A stretch of 64,000 nucleotides of DNA. It comes from Rhizobium sp. BK196 (lineage in GTDB: Bacteria; Pseudomonadota; Alphaproteobacteria; Rhizobiales; Rhizobiaceae). Below are positions 24,687-33,989 of the stretch, piece after piece. Position numbers and translations under genes: made by a program. How positions within the stretch are numbered: position 1 is the stretch's first letter; the number at the start of each line of letters is the position of its first letter. Under the pieces are notes generated by a model. It did not search any database and was not told where the DNA came from. It saw only the letters and a list, made by a program, of their open reading frames with translations. Where the stretch lies: positions 124,001 through 188,000 of the forward strand of contig NZ_JACHZB010000010.1 in the NCBI RefSeq assembly GCF_014193255.1, written 5' to 3'.

Positions 24687-27544
24687 CAACGCCCCCTCAG
24701 ATCGAGCACGAACGCCGATGGCGCGCGGTAATTCCCAGGCGATGGCTGGCGCATGACATATGTGGGCGCATCGGTGGAACCGAACTCCAGCACATAGCGA
24801 CCGTCAGCGATCGCGCGCAGCCGGCCCTCATTGCGGAGATCGCTGGCCTTAACCGGCTGACCGGTGGATGTGATGGCGCCCTGCAGATCGGCATCCGTCA
24901 GCGCCGAAAGGGTCTGATCGAAATCATCCTGCGACATGCCGTAGCGCGGAGCTATGGTGTAGCCGCCATTCATCTCCAGAATACCGCCCGTCACTTCCTT
25001 GATGGCCTGCTCCATGCGGGTGTCGTTCAGCTCGCCCGACGTATCGCCAACCTGATTGGAGAGATCGGCATAACGCGCTGTCGCAGCATCGAGCAGCGTC
25101 TGACGCGCTCCCTCGATGTTCGGAGCGAAGGCTTTCGGCGGCAGAAGGTCATCGATCGCCTGGGTGTTGCTGTCGGTCTTCTTTGGCGCAAGGAGTGGAT
25201 TGGCCTTGAGAAGCTGCTGACCGCGCAGAACGCCTTCAGCCGCTTCCGGATTGTCCGTAACCAACGCTCCAGCAGCGGCAGCCGCGGGGGCTTGCCCAGA
25301 CGAATAGAGGCCGTTCAGCGTGGCCTTGAAGGTCTCCGGGCTCAGGTTCGATGCCATGGAGCCAAGCAGCTTTACCGCATCCTGCGGCGTCGAGTTGGTC
25401 AGCGCGCGTGCGACCTGTCCCTGCATTTCCGGCCTCAATGCTGAAATGTTGCCGACCATATTGCGGGAAGCCAGAACATCGACCGAGTTTTGCAGGCTCT
25501 GGAATGTGCCCGCCCAGGAATCTGGATTGGCGAGGTCGAGCGCGGGCGGTGGTGTCACCATCCCCTTGCGTGCTGCGTATCCAATCGGATCATCCTTCAG
25601 CGCCTGGGCCTGCGCCTTCTGGGCATCCTGCAAGCCGGTGAGGATTTGCTGCTGGGCAAGCGTGGCACCGTCAGCTGCATCAGCCTGCAATGACGTGATC
25701 AGGCTCTCGACCTCGGCCGGAGCAGCATTGCCAATCGCCTGAACCGCGCTCTGGCTACTGAAGTAATCCGAGACCTCTTTCTTGAAGTCCTGGTCATCGA
25801 CAATGGCGAGCTGGCGCGACAGCAGGTTGAGATCGGAGACGGCTGGCGTCATGCCCTTGTCGAACCCGGCCTTGATGGCCCTGAAAATGTCTTTGGCGTC
25901 TGAGGTCATCTCCTGCCGGTATTCCTTGACCACTTCAGGATCGACCGTCGGGCTGGTGACACCAGCGCCGCCCATCTTCTTGTCGGCCCATGCAACGAGA
26001 TCGGAAACGGTTTTGCCCTGAAGGAAGGAGTTTGCGTTGACCGCATCCTGGCCGATGATCGAGGCAACGGATGCATTCGGATCTGCCTTGAGCACCTGCG
26101 CCGCGCCGCGTGGGCCGAGGAAATGCGCTAGGTAGACATTCCCGTCTGTCGTCGCGATTCCCTGATTGCGCAGAAAATCAGCGTTCTCCTGAGCGTAACG
26201 ACCTGTCATCTCTCTGGAGAGATCACCGTTGTTTTTGAGGGCAATGATATCCTGCGCCGACTTTCCGGCCGCAACATCGGGCCGGTACTTCTTGACCATC
26301 GAAAGCCAGGTGGAATCGATGAACTGCCCAGCACCCCCAGCAGATGACGTGGGGTTCTGGGCATTGTCGTTGCCGCCACTTTCGACATGCACGATCTTGT
26401 CGACAATGCCGCCGCCGACACTCCCGCCTTTGAGGGCATTTTCAGCCATGGCAACCTGCTGATCGTTTGGCGCCAATCGAAATGACTGAACCGCTCTCGC
26501 GTTAGCCCGAGCGTCGTAAAGATCCATTGCGCCGGAAAGATCACCATTGGCTGCCAATTCGCGCGCAGTGGTGTCAATCTCGTCGCTGTCTATTCCTACT
26601 CCTTCCTTGAGAAGCCCTTTGAGCTTGGTGCTTCTATCCTGTACCGGCTTGAGGTTCGCCTTTGTCTGGGCGATGAAACCATTGATGCGCTCGTTGGCGA
26701 GACCGGCATACTGACGGCGCTCGGCTGGTGTCAGCGATATGCTCGCATCTGTCGTGATGGCATTGGCAAGTTGGCGAGCCTTTGCCAAACCACCCGGCGA
26801 GTTAAGGGCGCTATCGACCTGACCGAGCATGGACTCCGACATATGCCGGCCCTCCATGCGCTTCAGGGCAATGTCGGCCTCCTGCTGCCCAACCGTGAAA
26901 TCGGGATTGTCCGCGAGCTGCTGATAGAGCGTGCGGATCTGCGCCTGCTTTTCTCGGTAAGCCGCTGTGTTGACGCCCCCAGCACGCGCCAGCGCTGAAC
27001 CGTCATCATCGAGCAACTGAATCTGAGCCTTGATATTCCCCTCAGATTCCTTGAGATCAGCCACGCGCTTCTGTTCAGAAACGCCCAATCGATATCGCGG
27101 CCCTTCGGAATCGAATAGAGTTTCAACAGCGCCGCGATAGTCCTCTGGCACTGCCTTCAGCGTCTCATCCTTAAAGGCTTTGAACGAGGAATCGAAGGAG
27201 TCGATATTCCCTTTGGAATCGTTGGAAAGGGTCGTAAGCCTTGTTCTGAGATCACCAGAAAGGCGAGCCATATACCCCTGTTGCACGGCACTGTTATAGG
27301 CGCGTCCGGAAGCAGACAGGTTCGATCGCGTGTCCACCTTCAGGTTGCCGTCGGCATCACGATAGACGCCATCCTGCCCCTGTATCGAGGCATCGGCTAC
27401 GGCCTTCTTCTGGAAGACCTCAGCAAAGCCGCCGAGGCCGTCGGCGATCTGCTTATATGGGTTGGCGATATCGGCGGGGGTCACCGACGACTGAGGATTC
27501 CGGGTGATTGCCCCGCGGGACTGAATTTCAGGAAGACGCGCCAT
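24686..27544 (-). CDS. Internal virion protein with lytic transglycosylase domain
   Basis: 952 residues. The N-terminal ~370 residues are helical. A SLT/lytic transglycosylase domain spans about residues 378-520, with catalytic Glu in HVESGGNDNAQNPTSSAGG and the following GQFIDSTWLSMVKKYRPD and YLAHFLGPRGA motifs. A long helical region follows. It cuts murein locally so that the ejected proteins and DNA can cross the cell wall, as T7 gp16 does. The N-terminal 40 residues (NPYKQIADGLGGFAEVFQKK) are typical of such ejection proteins. The next gene starts at the stop codon. Confidence 0.85.
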   Translation of the reverse strand: MARLPEIQSRGAITRNPQSSVTPADIANPYKQIADGLGGFAEVFQKKAVADASIQGQDGVYRDADGNLKVDTRSNLSASGRAYNSAVQQGYMARLSGDLRTRLTTLSNDSKGNIDSFDSSFKAFKDETLKAVPEDYRGAVETLFDSEGPRYRLGVSEQKRVADLKESEGNIKAQIQLLDDDGSALARAGGVNTAAYREKQAQIRTLYQQLADNPDFTVGQQEADIALKRMEGRHMSESMLGQVDSALNSPGGLAKARQLANAITTDASISLTPAERRQYAGLANERINGFIAQTKANLKPVQDRSTKLKGLLKEGVGIDSDEIDTTARELAANGDLSGAMDLYDARANARAVQSFRLAPNDQQVAMAENALKGGSVGGGIVDKIVHVESGGNDNAQNPTSSAGGAGQFIDSTWLSMVKKYRPDVAAGKSAQDIIALKNNGDLSREMTGRYAQENADFLRNQGIATTDGNVYLAHFLGPRGAAQVLKADPNASVASIIGQDAVNANSFLQGKTVSDLVAWADKKMGGAGVTSPTVDPEVVKEYRQEMTSDAKDIFRAIKAGFDKGMTPAVSDLNLLSRQLAIVDDQDFKKEVSDYFSSQSAVQAIGNAAPAEVESLITSLQADAADGATLAQQQILTGLQDAQKAQAQALKDDPIGYAARKGMVTPPPALDLANPDSWAGTFQSLQNSVDVLASRNMVGNISALRPEMQGQVARALTNSTPQDAVKLLGSMASNLSPETFKATLNGLYSSGQAPAAAAAGALVTDNPEAAEGVLRGQQLLKANPLLAPKKTDSNTQAIDDLLPPKAFAPNIEGARQTLLDAATARYADLSNQVGDTSGELNDTRMEQAIKEVTGGILEMNGGYTIAPRYGMSQDDFDQTLSALTDADLQGAITSTGQPVKASDLRNEGRLRAIADGRYVLEFGSTDAPTYVMRQPSPGNYRAPSAFVLDLRGR

Positions 27545-27547
27545 AGC

Positions 27548-27967
27548 TTACGATCCGAAGAATGCGGGAAGAGAGCGAACGACCGGGCCGAGCAACGCCG
27601 ACTTGGCGGAATGACGATAGAACCGCGCATCCTCCTCATCCTGCGTGGACTGCATGCGCTTGTTCCCAACCTCGATAATGCGGTCTCGGTCGCTCCGGCG
27701 CTCCTGCTCAGCATCGATCGCCATGCCCGTCGGGCTGTTGGGATCGACGCCGGCAGATGACCGGATGGCGCGAATATTCGCGATCGTGGAGTTAAGCTCC
27801 GACCGGTACGAGGCATCGACCTGATCAGCCTGGATCTTGCCAATCTGGGCCGCGCGCTCGGACTGCTGCGCCTTATAGTTCTGTGCGGCCTGATCGCCTT
27901 TGCCGCTGATGAAGCCGCTGGCAAGAGAGAGGCCGCCGACGATGAGGGAAACGGGATCTGCAGACAT
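27548..27967 (-). CDS. Small internal virion protein (gp14-like)
   Basis: 139 residues. A short Gly/Ala-rich hydrophobic N-terminus (SLIVGGLSLASGFISG) is followed by a long helix with heptad-like pattern (AAQNYKAQQSERAAQIGKIQ) and a conserved SSAGVDPNSPTGMAI segment. This matches small virion core proteins next to tail tubular protein B in T7-like phages. ATG at 27967 overlaps the stop of the preceding gene (TGATG). Confidence 0.7.
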   Translation of the reverse strand: MSADPVSLIVGGLSLASGFISGKGDQAAQNYKAQQSERAAQIGKIQADQVDASYRSELNSTIANIRAIRSSAGVDPNSPTGMAIDAEQERRSDRDRIIEVGNKRMQSTQDEEDARFYRHSAKSALLGPVVRSLPAFFGS

Positions 27968-30147
27968 CAGACCGTGATCCTTGTGAAAAGCTCGATGAGG
28001 TTGAATGTGCCGGGGAAAGTCGATCCGATCTCGACATCGGGGTCATAGGATCGGCCCATCTCACGATATCGATAGGTGTCATCCCGCGCCGGGACTGGCA
28101 GGCTCATATCCTCGCCACCCCGGTAAGAGCCGAACGTGCGATTGCCGCACCGGAACTCCTGGGTGCCGTGGACGGTCAGCAGCATCTTCTCGATTTTGCG
28201 GCGGCGCTCGCCCTGCCCGACCGGTTGCCCATCGTCAAAGCGGGTGAACAGCGGATGCAGCGACCATTCATAATCGATGCCGATGATGATCTGGTCATAG
28301 TCATCAAAGCCGGAGACGACGCCGTTATCGGCGACTTCGACACCACTGTAATAGAACCCGCCTGCGAGGACAGAAACGGTCTTTCCGGCATAGAACCCGG
28401 TGGCGATGCCGCTTAAATCGAGCTTGAGACCGTTGACCAGCAGCAGAGGTGCGCCGTTGTCGAGCTGAAGGAAATCCCCGAAGCTGCTGCCGGAGAAGGT
28501 TTGGGCGCAATCCAAAAGCAGACCATAATCCAGCTCTTCCGCCACACCATGCTCGACGCCATCGAAAACATAGGCGCTCATGAACATGACCGACGAGTAG
28601 GCGCCGGAGACGCTGAGAATGCGGCCGACGCCCTCCTGCTTCAGCCAGCCGACATAATCCTTGTCGGGATTGAATTGGCCGGTCACATAGGTGCCATCGG
28701 CATTCACCGCATAGATCTGCCTTGTGGGGAAGTCGCTGCTGCCGGACGTAGCGGCGATGGACTTCACCCCATTGAACAGGTGGCGGTGCAGCCTGTTAAT
28801 CTCGTTTGCCACATATGGCCGCGCCGTCTGCCCAGTGGCCGAGATCGCATAGATGCCGGTAGTGGACCTATCGACAAAGATCAGGCCCTCGGTGACCTCG
28901 ATCGGGCGAACATCCGAAAGCTCCGACGAGAAGACCGGGCGAAACTCCACCGAGCCAGGCTGCAGCGGCGTGCCGACCGATACCGGGATATAGAATACAC
29001 CACGATCGGTAACGGCAAACTCATCATAGCCGCCGACCACATGATAGACCTGGCACTCGGCGCTGATGAACTCGAGGATGGCATTATCCGGCTCGGCGCC
29101 AACGGAACCGTCACGGTTCTCACCGGCCGCCATCCACATCACGGCGTTCTTCTTCTGCTTGAAGTTCGTCATGATAAGCCGTTGACGATCCTTGGAAACG
29201 GATCGAGGCCAGCCGCGATAGTCGGAGATGAATTGCTCATCCCACTGCACCACCGCGCCATTCGAAGAGGCGGCGACAGCAGTGATCTTGGCAGATGCCG
29301 TCGGGCCTACCAGCGTCTCGCCAACCTGCGGCAGCGTAAGCTTGCCGAGGCCGGTCATGTAAACATTGTTGCCAGAGACATTGACCACCTCGCCCTTGGC
29401 ATTCGACGTGTCCGTCTGCACGATCTGCCCGACCGAGAAGCCATTCCCATTGTCAACGGTGATCTGGTAGGTATCCGGCAGACGTTCGATCACGCTTGCC
29501 CGCGCTTGCGTCGATGACAGGTATTGCGTGATCTTCAGCTGACGGCCGGCGTAACGGAAGATCACGCCGACATGCAGCGGGTTGAGGACTGGCGCATTGA
29601 AGGTCACGGTGATGTTGCTGCCGGTCAGCGCCGAAACCACCATCGTAATATTCTGCGTGGACTCGAAGCGATAGAACGGCATGCGGATCGAGCCATCGAG
29701 ACCGATGGAGAAACTGTAGGGCGTGATGCTCCAGGTAAGCGATCCTTCGGTCACCTTGATGACCTGCGTGTGGCCGCTCCAGGCAACGAAAATCTCGTTG
29801 TCCATCGGCTCGAACACAAGGGAATCGAGGTCAGCTTCACCCCACGGCGCCGCAAGACTGGCGACAAGTGCCCCCGTAGGAGTGCGGATCTTCACGCCGC
29901 CTGGGATAAATATGATCTTGTAGGCGATACCATCGAACGGCTTAAAATCGCCGCCTATGCCATAATCCTCGAAAAGCAGACGCCGGCCAGGCCGACGCAT
30001 GAGGCCGCCATTGTGGGTTGCCACAAGGTTTCGGGCATAGCGCACCGCCGACTTCAGCACATCGATGTCATCGCGGCGGATCGCATCGGGGTGGATCTCG
30101 CCCGACGAAAAGTCACGCTGGCGGATGATCTGCTCTTGAATGCTCAT
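27967..30147 (-). CDS. Tail tubular protein B-like (nozzle)
   Basis: 726 residues, beta-rich. The N-terminus QRDFSSGEIHPDAIRRDDID and RNLVATHNGGLMRRPGRRLL are the hallmark of podoviral tail tube B/nozzle proteins (sxGElsp...R.D...y..g...l.N......G...rRpG). It forms the distal tail tube below the adaptor. Directly follows the adaptor gene with an ATGA overlap. Confidence 0.85.
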   Translation of the reverse strand: MSIQEQIIRQRDFSSGEIHPDAIRRDDIDVLKSAVRYARNLVATHNGGLMRRPGRRLLFEDYGIGGDFKPFDGIAYKIIFIPGGVKIRTPTGALVASLAAPWGEADLDSLVFEPMDNEIFVAWSGHTQVIKVTEGSLTWSITPYSFSIGLDGSIRMPFYRFESTQNITMVVSALTGSNITVTFNAPVLNPLHVGVIFRYAGRQLKITQYLSSTQARASVIERLPDTYQITVDNGNGFSVGQIVQTDTSNAKGEVVNVSGNNVYMTGLGKLTLPQVGETLVGPTASAKITAVAASSNGAVVQWDEQFISDYRGWPRSVSKDRQRLIMTNFKQKKNAVMWMAAGENRDGSVGAEPDNAILEFISAECQVYHVVGGYDEFAVTDRGVFYIPVSVGTPLQPGSVEFRPVFSSELSDVRPIEVTEGLIFVDRSTTGIYAISATGQTARPYVANEINRLHRHLFNGVKSIAATSGSSDFPTRQIYAVNADGTYVTGQFNPDKDYVGWLKQEGVGRILSVSGAYSSVMFMSAYVFDGVEHGVAEELDYGLLLDCAQTFSGSSFGDFLQLDNGAPLLLVNGLKLDLSGIATGFYAGKTVSVLAGGFYYSGVEVADNGVVSGFDDYDQIIIGIDYEWSLHPLFTRFDDGQPVGQGERRRKIEKMLLTVHGTQEFRCGNRTFGSYRGGEDMSLPVPARDDTYRYREMGRSYDPDVEIGSTFPGTFNLIELFTRITV

Positions 30148-30728
30148 ACCCGGCGTCTCCGACGGGCATCAGCGATCTTCGATTTGTACATATTGCGGGC
30201 GGGATTCTGCTGATCGACGTGGGTGCGCGTCTCTTCAAGCAGCGCCTCAGCCCCAGCCTCGCGGGCGGTAGCCTCGCGGAAATCCTCGTTGAGCGATCGA
30301 AGGCAGCCGGCCTCGACGTACCGAGTGATGATCTCCTCAGCCATCGGGTGCCAGTTGGCATCGGCCGGCGCCTTTACGACAGCGGCATAGATCTCGGAGT
30401 CGTAGCAGCAGGACAGGACATCGCCGATGATCTCATAATCGGTGAAGATATGCGTGCCGTGATAGACTTCCTTGAGGTGGAACATGTCGGGCGGCAGGCG
30501 GAAACCGTTCTTCGAATATTTCCGGGACTTATTGTCCGCGTCAGGAACGCGGGTGAGAGCTTCTGTCGTCATCGCGAACGGCCATGTGTGGCGAGACGCG
30601 AGGAACCTCACGGCGCGGTCGAAAGCGGTGTTCGCGGCGCGGTATTCATCGGAAGGATCATTGAGGACGTTGACCGTCTCGTTTCCGGTGGCAACCAGCG
30701 CATTATTGATGATGGTGAGCTTGTCCAT
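30144..30728 (-). CDS. Tail tubular protein A-like adaptor
   Basis: 194 residues. Starts MDKLTIINNALVATGNETVN and contains DPSDEYRAANTAFDRAVRFL and the Trp-containing HTWPFAMTTEAL segment, as in T7 gp11-type tail adaptors joining portal to nozzle. ATG 30728 is preferred over the TTG at 30764, because homologous proteins begin near the LTIxNxAL motif. A late-gene element lies 33 nt upstream, preceded by a terminator. Confidence 0.85.
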   Translation of the reverse strand: MDKLTIINNALVATGNETVNVLNDPSDEYRAANTAFDRAVRFLASRHTWPFAMTTEALTRVPDADNKSRKYSKNGFRLPPDMFHLKEVYHGTHIFTDYEIIGDVLSCCYDSEIYAAVVKAPADANWHPMAEEIITRYVEAGCLRSLNEDFREATAREAGAEALLEETRTHVDQQNPARNMYKSKIADARRRRRV

Positions 30729-30761
30729 GGCGGCGAGAATGGCGGCATCATCATGCCCCGG

Positions 30762-30770
30762 CAAAGCACT
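30762..30770 (-). promoter_or_regulatory. Late-gene element copy 3 (AGTGCTTTG)
   Basis: Lies between an intrinsic terminator (30788-30818) and the tail adaptor start, 33 nt upstream of that start. Confidence 0.7.
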
Positions 30771-30787
30771 GCCAGCACGGCACAGAA

Positions 30788-30818
30788 AAACCCCGGAGCA
30801 ACGAGAACTCCGGGGTTT
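30788..30818 (-). terminator. Intrinsic terminator inside the late region
   Basis: Perfect 11-bp stem AAACCCCGGAG / CTCCGGGGTTT, 9-nt loop. On the minus strand it is followed by TTTTTCTG. It separates the head genes from the tail-tube genes and sits 35 bp after the stop at 30854. Confidence 0.85.
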
Positions 30819-30853
30819 CCATCAACCGACCCGTCGCGATGGTGAGGGCGGTT

Positions 30854-31321
30854 TCAGCCTTTAGCCAGTTCGGCCTTGACGGCTTCTGCCTTCTCGTCAT
30901 CGGACTTGGCATTGAATGCATCAGCTTCAGGCTTGCGCATGTTGCCGCCGACCTGGGCATTGTTGGCGTCGAAGATCGCCCACCAGCCGCCGGTCTTTTC
31001 CTTCGCCATGTAAGGCGCGACCGGTTCCGTGGTCGAGCTAGCAGCCGGCTTGGGAGCATCGACAGGCTTCTTCCACTTCTGCTGACCTTCCCAGGCATGC
31101 CGGGCACGCTCGATCTCGCGATCCGTCTTGCCTTCTGCGGCCAACTTGTCGAGGTGATCGCGCATCGCCTCATAGTCCGCCTTCGATGCCTTCTGCACCG
31201 ATTCAGGGAATGGGCTGGTCTGGTATTCTTCCGGATGATCGCGCAGCGTCTTGCGGGCATCAATCGCGTCCTGCTCGATAATGGAGCCATCGCGGAAGTG
31301 GATTTTCATTTTCTCGGGCAT
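30854..31321 (-). CDS. Phage protein, head-module, unknown function
   Basis: 155 residues, strongly charged. Begins MPEKMKIHFRDGSIIEQDAI. It has a Lys/Ala/Pro-rich linker (KPVDAPKPAASSTTEPVAPY) and a GGWWAIFDANNAQVGGNMRK segment. I do not recognise the family. It follows the capsid cement gene and precedes an intrinsic terminator, so it closes the head operon segment. Start at 31321 is supported by GGAG 9 nt upstream; the longer frame to 31381 lacks a ribosome site. Confidence 0.65.
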   Translation of the reverse strand: MPEKMKIHFRDGSIIEQDAIDARKTLRDHPEEYQTSPFPESVQKASKADYEAMRDHLDKLAAEGKTDREIERARHAWEGQQKWKKPVDAPKPAASSTTEPVAPYMAKEKTGGWWAIFDANNAQVGGNMRKPEADAFNAKSDDEKAEAVKAELAKG

Positions 31322-31359
31322 CGTACCGATCTCCGGTGGAAACTGAGGATGCCGGGCGC

Positions 31360-31788
31360 TTAGTAGCGCTCGGCGATCCATGCCTTGAACTGGATGGAGG
31401 GAGTGGTGCCGCCGAGGTCCACATAAAGCCGGACATCGGTGTAAACCGTGTCATGCTGCTCTGACGTGAACGGGATTTCGTAGCGGCCGATCACCGAGTT
31501 GGCCGGCGCGCCGGGACGTGCAGCGCTCGCACCGAGCGAATACTGCGCCAGCGTTTCCTTCGTGGCGAAGGAATCGTTCGAGCCCTGCAGGAGCAGGTGA
31601 TAGACCTCATCGGCGGATGAAATATCGATCGCGGAAACGTCCACGATCAGAACGCCTTCGAAGCGGCCAGGGCCGAGCTTCTTGGAGACGTTGGCGGATG
31701 CGACCTGCGTGATGCCGTCCGCCGTCATGGCGGCAGCGCCATCGGCAAGAACCAGCTCCAGGTCCTGATTATAAACTCTCTGACCCAT
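31360..31788 (-). CDS. Capsid cement/decoration protein, Bbp16-like
   Basis: 142 residues, beta-rich. Begins MGQRVYNQDLELVLADGAA and has LVDVSAIDISSADEVYHLLL and SDSFATK-like (GSNDSFATKETLAQY) motifs. Position directly after the capsid gene and the pattern resemble Bbp16-type cement proteins that stabilise podovirus capsids (moderately sure). Confidence 0.65.
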   Translation of the reverse strand: MGQRVYNQDLELVLADGAAAMTADGITQVASANVSKKLGPGRFEGVLIVDVSAIDISSADEVYHLLLQGSNDSFATKETLAQYSLGASAARPGAPANSVIGRYEIPFTSEQHDTVYTDVRLYVDLGGTTPSIQFKAWIAERY

Positions 31789-31844
31789 TGGTCATTCTCC
31801 TCTGCGAAGTTGGCGAAAGCCCGCGCGAGGCGGGCCAACATGGA

Positions 31845-32786
31845 TCAGGCGACGAACGGAGCGTCGGTAATGGAGGTCAGGCGGGTGATGCAGAAATCCG
31901 CCTCGTCAACCAGACCAACGTCCCAAGAGACGTTCGTGCCGTAATTGACCGCATCTTCCAGCAGACCCATGTCGCGGGCTTCCATCGGCTTCAACTGAAT
32001 ACCGTGCAGGCCATCGGCGCTGATGTTGGCAACGAACAGCGACGTGCACTGCGCAGCACCACCACCCTGGCCGACTTCGGTGAAGGGCAGAATGACGCCA
32101 TCGCGGCCCTTCGGATAACCGAAGAGAATGCGCTTGCCGGCATAGCTCATCTTCGGCGTGCCAACCTCATCCCACGACTGGATGACGAAACCGGCGACCG
32201 AGGTGTTGCGGGCTGCCTGAATGAAGCGCGGCACCAGATCGAGACCTGCAATGATGTAGTTCGCATTGCGGGTGTTCATGATTGCCTTGTCGAGATTGTA
32301 GAGCGACAGGGCAGCGCCGCCGGAAGCGACGGAATTGTGAAGCAGCCGGCCGTTGGCGGCAGTGCAGCGCGCCTTGATGCCATTCGGTTCCTTCGGGTTC
32401 GACACGTTGTCGCCGGCAATGAAGGAGTTGGTGAAGAGCCGGGACTGCGCCTTCATCTGCATGGCTTCTTCCTTCGCGCGGCGGCTTTCGCCGTGACGCA
32501 GAAGGATGGCCTTATCGACCTTCAGGATGGTGTCGATCGGAAAGCTGGTTTCCTGGAAGGGAGCAATCTTGCCCTTCGAGGAACCGGCACCTTCATTGAT
32601 CGCGCGGAAGGCGGCACTGCCAACGTCGGTTTCGCGGTAACCCTCGAACGCTGCGCCGGAGAAGCCTTCGAACGGCAGGACTTCGAGGATGTCGGATTCC
32701 TTGGCGAATGTCTCGATGAGCGGGCGCTCGATGCTGGTCTTCTCAAGACCCTTGGCATATTCCGGAAGCGTCATAACTTCGGGCAT
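31845..32786 (-). CDS. Major capsid protein
   Basis: 313 residues. Starts MPEVMTLPEYAKGLEKTSIE with an N-terminal arm, followed by a mixed alpha/beta sequence with GAGSSKGKIAPFQETSFPID and the C-terminal LVDEADFCITRLTSI. Order terminase-portal-scaffold-capsid-cement and the size support a HK97-fold podovirus capsid protein. It follows the scaffold gene by 20 bp. Confidence 0.85.
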   Translation of the reverse strand: MPEVMTLPEYAKGLEKTSIERPLIETFAKESDILEVLPFEGFSGAAFEGYRETDVGSAAFRAINEGAGSSKGKIAPFQETSFPIDTILKVDKAILLRHGESRRAKEEAMQMKAQSRLFTNSFIAGDNVSNPKEPNGIKARCTAANGRLLHNSVASGGAALSLYNLDKAIMNTRNANYIIAGLDLVPRFIQAARNTSVAGFVIQSWDEVGTPKMSYAGKRILFGYPKGRDGVILPFTEVGQGGGAAQCTSLFVANISADGLHGIQLKPMEARDMGLLEDAVNYGTNVSWDVGLVDEADFCITRLTSITDAPFVA

Positions 32787-32806
32787 TTCGTCTCTCCTTC
32801 AGGCCG

Positions 32807-33709
32807 TCACTTCTTCGAAGCTTGGCGCGCGTAATTGATGCGTTCCGCGGGAGACATCTTCTCGTACTCCGCATCGGAAAGTTCCTGTTTCCCACCATCG
32901 CGACCCGCGCCGGGATTGCCCGGCACGCCACTCCTGTTGAGGCGCATGATCGCCTCAAAGGCTTGGATCTGCTTCGCCGTGAACATCATGGGGGCCAGGG
33001 CCTGGGCGAATTCGCCGCCGAGCTTGGCGCCGAGCCATGTGGTGACGGCATTGATGCGCTGATCGGCTTTGTCGCCGAGAGCGGCCCGCTGCTTTGTCGC
33101 GGCCTCCTTCAGCGCCGTGGTCTCTGCAATGTCCATCTGCGCGCCGAGGGCAATCAGTCCCTCGAACTGCGCCTGGCTGAAGCCGTTGGCGTGGGCATAT
33201 TCTCGGGCAGCGCCGATGCGGGGATCGTTTTCATCGATCGGGCTTTCCTGCCCTTCCGGCAGCTCGTACCCTTCGGGGAGCTGAAAATCCTTCGGAAGCG
33301 CCACGACATAACCGTCGGCCTTCTCGGGAACCTGGGCGGCGTTGGCATCATGCTCCGCTTTGAAGGCGACCAGCGCGTTGAAGTCGTCGGCTTTGAAACC
33401 TTTGTCGGGGTCCCAGAAGTTCTCGGGGATATAATCGGGGCGAGCGGGCTTATCGCCGCCACCCTCACCACCGTTATTTTCACCGCCTGCGTTCTGATCG
33501 CCGCCCGCGCCGGAATTATCGCCGCCGGCACCACCGTCACCACCGCCGCCGGCACCTTCATCAGGGGCCAGCATGATGCGGGGACCGCGCATGGTGGCAA
33601 AGACGAATGCACCGGGGCTACGCCCGGCCGGCCGGCCCATGCCGCCGATTTCGTCTCTGTTGTGCTCTCGGTCCATTCCGTCGCTCGGGTTCAATGCCTT
33701 CGGGTCCAT
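32807..33709 (-). CDS. Capsid scaffold protein
   Basis: 300 residues. A low-complexity Gly/Asp/Asn-rich stretch (residues about 55-95: GAGGGGDGGAGGDNSGAGGD) is followed by PDYIPENFWDPDKGFKADDF and an acidic, helical body with a basic C-terminus (AERINYARQASKK). This is the typical composition of podoviral scaffold proteins, which template the procapsid and then leave. ATG 33709 is chosen; later Met codons before the Gly-rich tract are possible. It overlaps the 99-aa gene upstream by about 90 bp, and a late-gene element lies 67 nt upstream of the start. Confidence 0.75.
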   Translation of the reverse strand: MDPKALNPSDGMDREHNRDEIGGMGRPAGRSPGAFVFATMRGPRIMLAPDEGAGGGGDGGAGGDNSGAGGDQNAGGENNGGEGGGDKPARPDYIPENFWDPDKGFKADDFNALVAFKAEHDANAAQVPEKADGYVVALPKDFQLPEGYELPEGQESPIDENDPRIGAAREYAHANGFSQAQFEGLIALGAQMDIAETTALKEAATKQRAALGDKADQRINAVTTWLGAKLGGEFAQALAPMMFTAKQIQAFEAIMRLNRSGVPGNPGAGRDGGKQELSDAEYEKMSPAERINYARQASKK

Positions 33710-33917
33710 CGCGTTTTTCCGCCTCTGCCATCGCAATCAGATCGGCTGCGAATTTGCGGCGCTCATCATGACGGTGCAAAGCACTGGCATCTTGAGGCCC
33801 AGCGATCTCTTCGAGGATGGACTGAAGCGCATCGAAAAACGGCTGTCCCTCGGGCTGGCGGGCGAACCAGCGGACGGCGTGTTTCACTTCTTCGTCGGAA
33901 AGTTTGAGCTTTGTCAT
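33618..33917 (-). CDS. Phage protein of unknown function
   Basis: 99 residues, begins MTKLKLSDEEVKHAVRWFAR, highly charged with a basic, Arg/Pro-rich C-terminus (RAQQRRNRRHGPAGRA). No family recognised. The last third overlaps the scaffold gene in another frame. A late-gene element lies 32 nt upstream of its start, and another (copy 4) lies inside it upstream of the scaffold start. Confidence 0.55.
   Translation of the reverse strand: MTKLKLSDEEVKHAVRWFARQPEGQPFFDALQSILEEIAGPQDASALHRHDERRKFAADLIAMAEAEKRDGPEGIEPERRNGPRAQQRRNRRHGPAGRA
33777..33785 (-). promoter_or_regulatory. Late-gene element copy 4 (AGTGCTTTG)
   Basis: Lies within the 99-aa gene, 67 nt upstream of the scaffold start at 33709. 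Confidence 0.6.
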
Positions 33918-33949
33918 GAGCGCAGGCTATGAATGCCGTTGCGCACCGG

Positions 33950-33958
33950 CAAAGCACT
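33950..33958 (-). promoter_or_regulatory. Late-gene element copy 5 (AGTGCTTTG)
   Basis: Directly follows a hairpin (33959-33979) after the tailspike stop and lies 32 nt upstream of the 99-aa gene start at 33917. Confidence 0.7.
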
Positions 33959-33979
33959 CCCCATCAAATGATGATGGGG
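33959..33979 (-). terminator. Terminator-like hairpin after the tailspike gene
   Basis: 8-bp stem CCCCATCA / TGATGGGG with a 5-nt loop, 10 bp after the tailspike stop. No T run follows; the late-gene element begins at once. Confidence 0.5.
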
Positions 33980-33989
33980 CGATGGGGTG

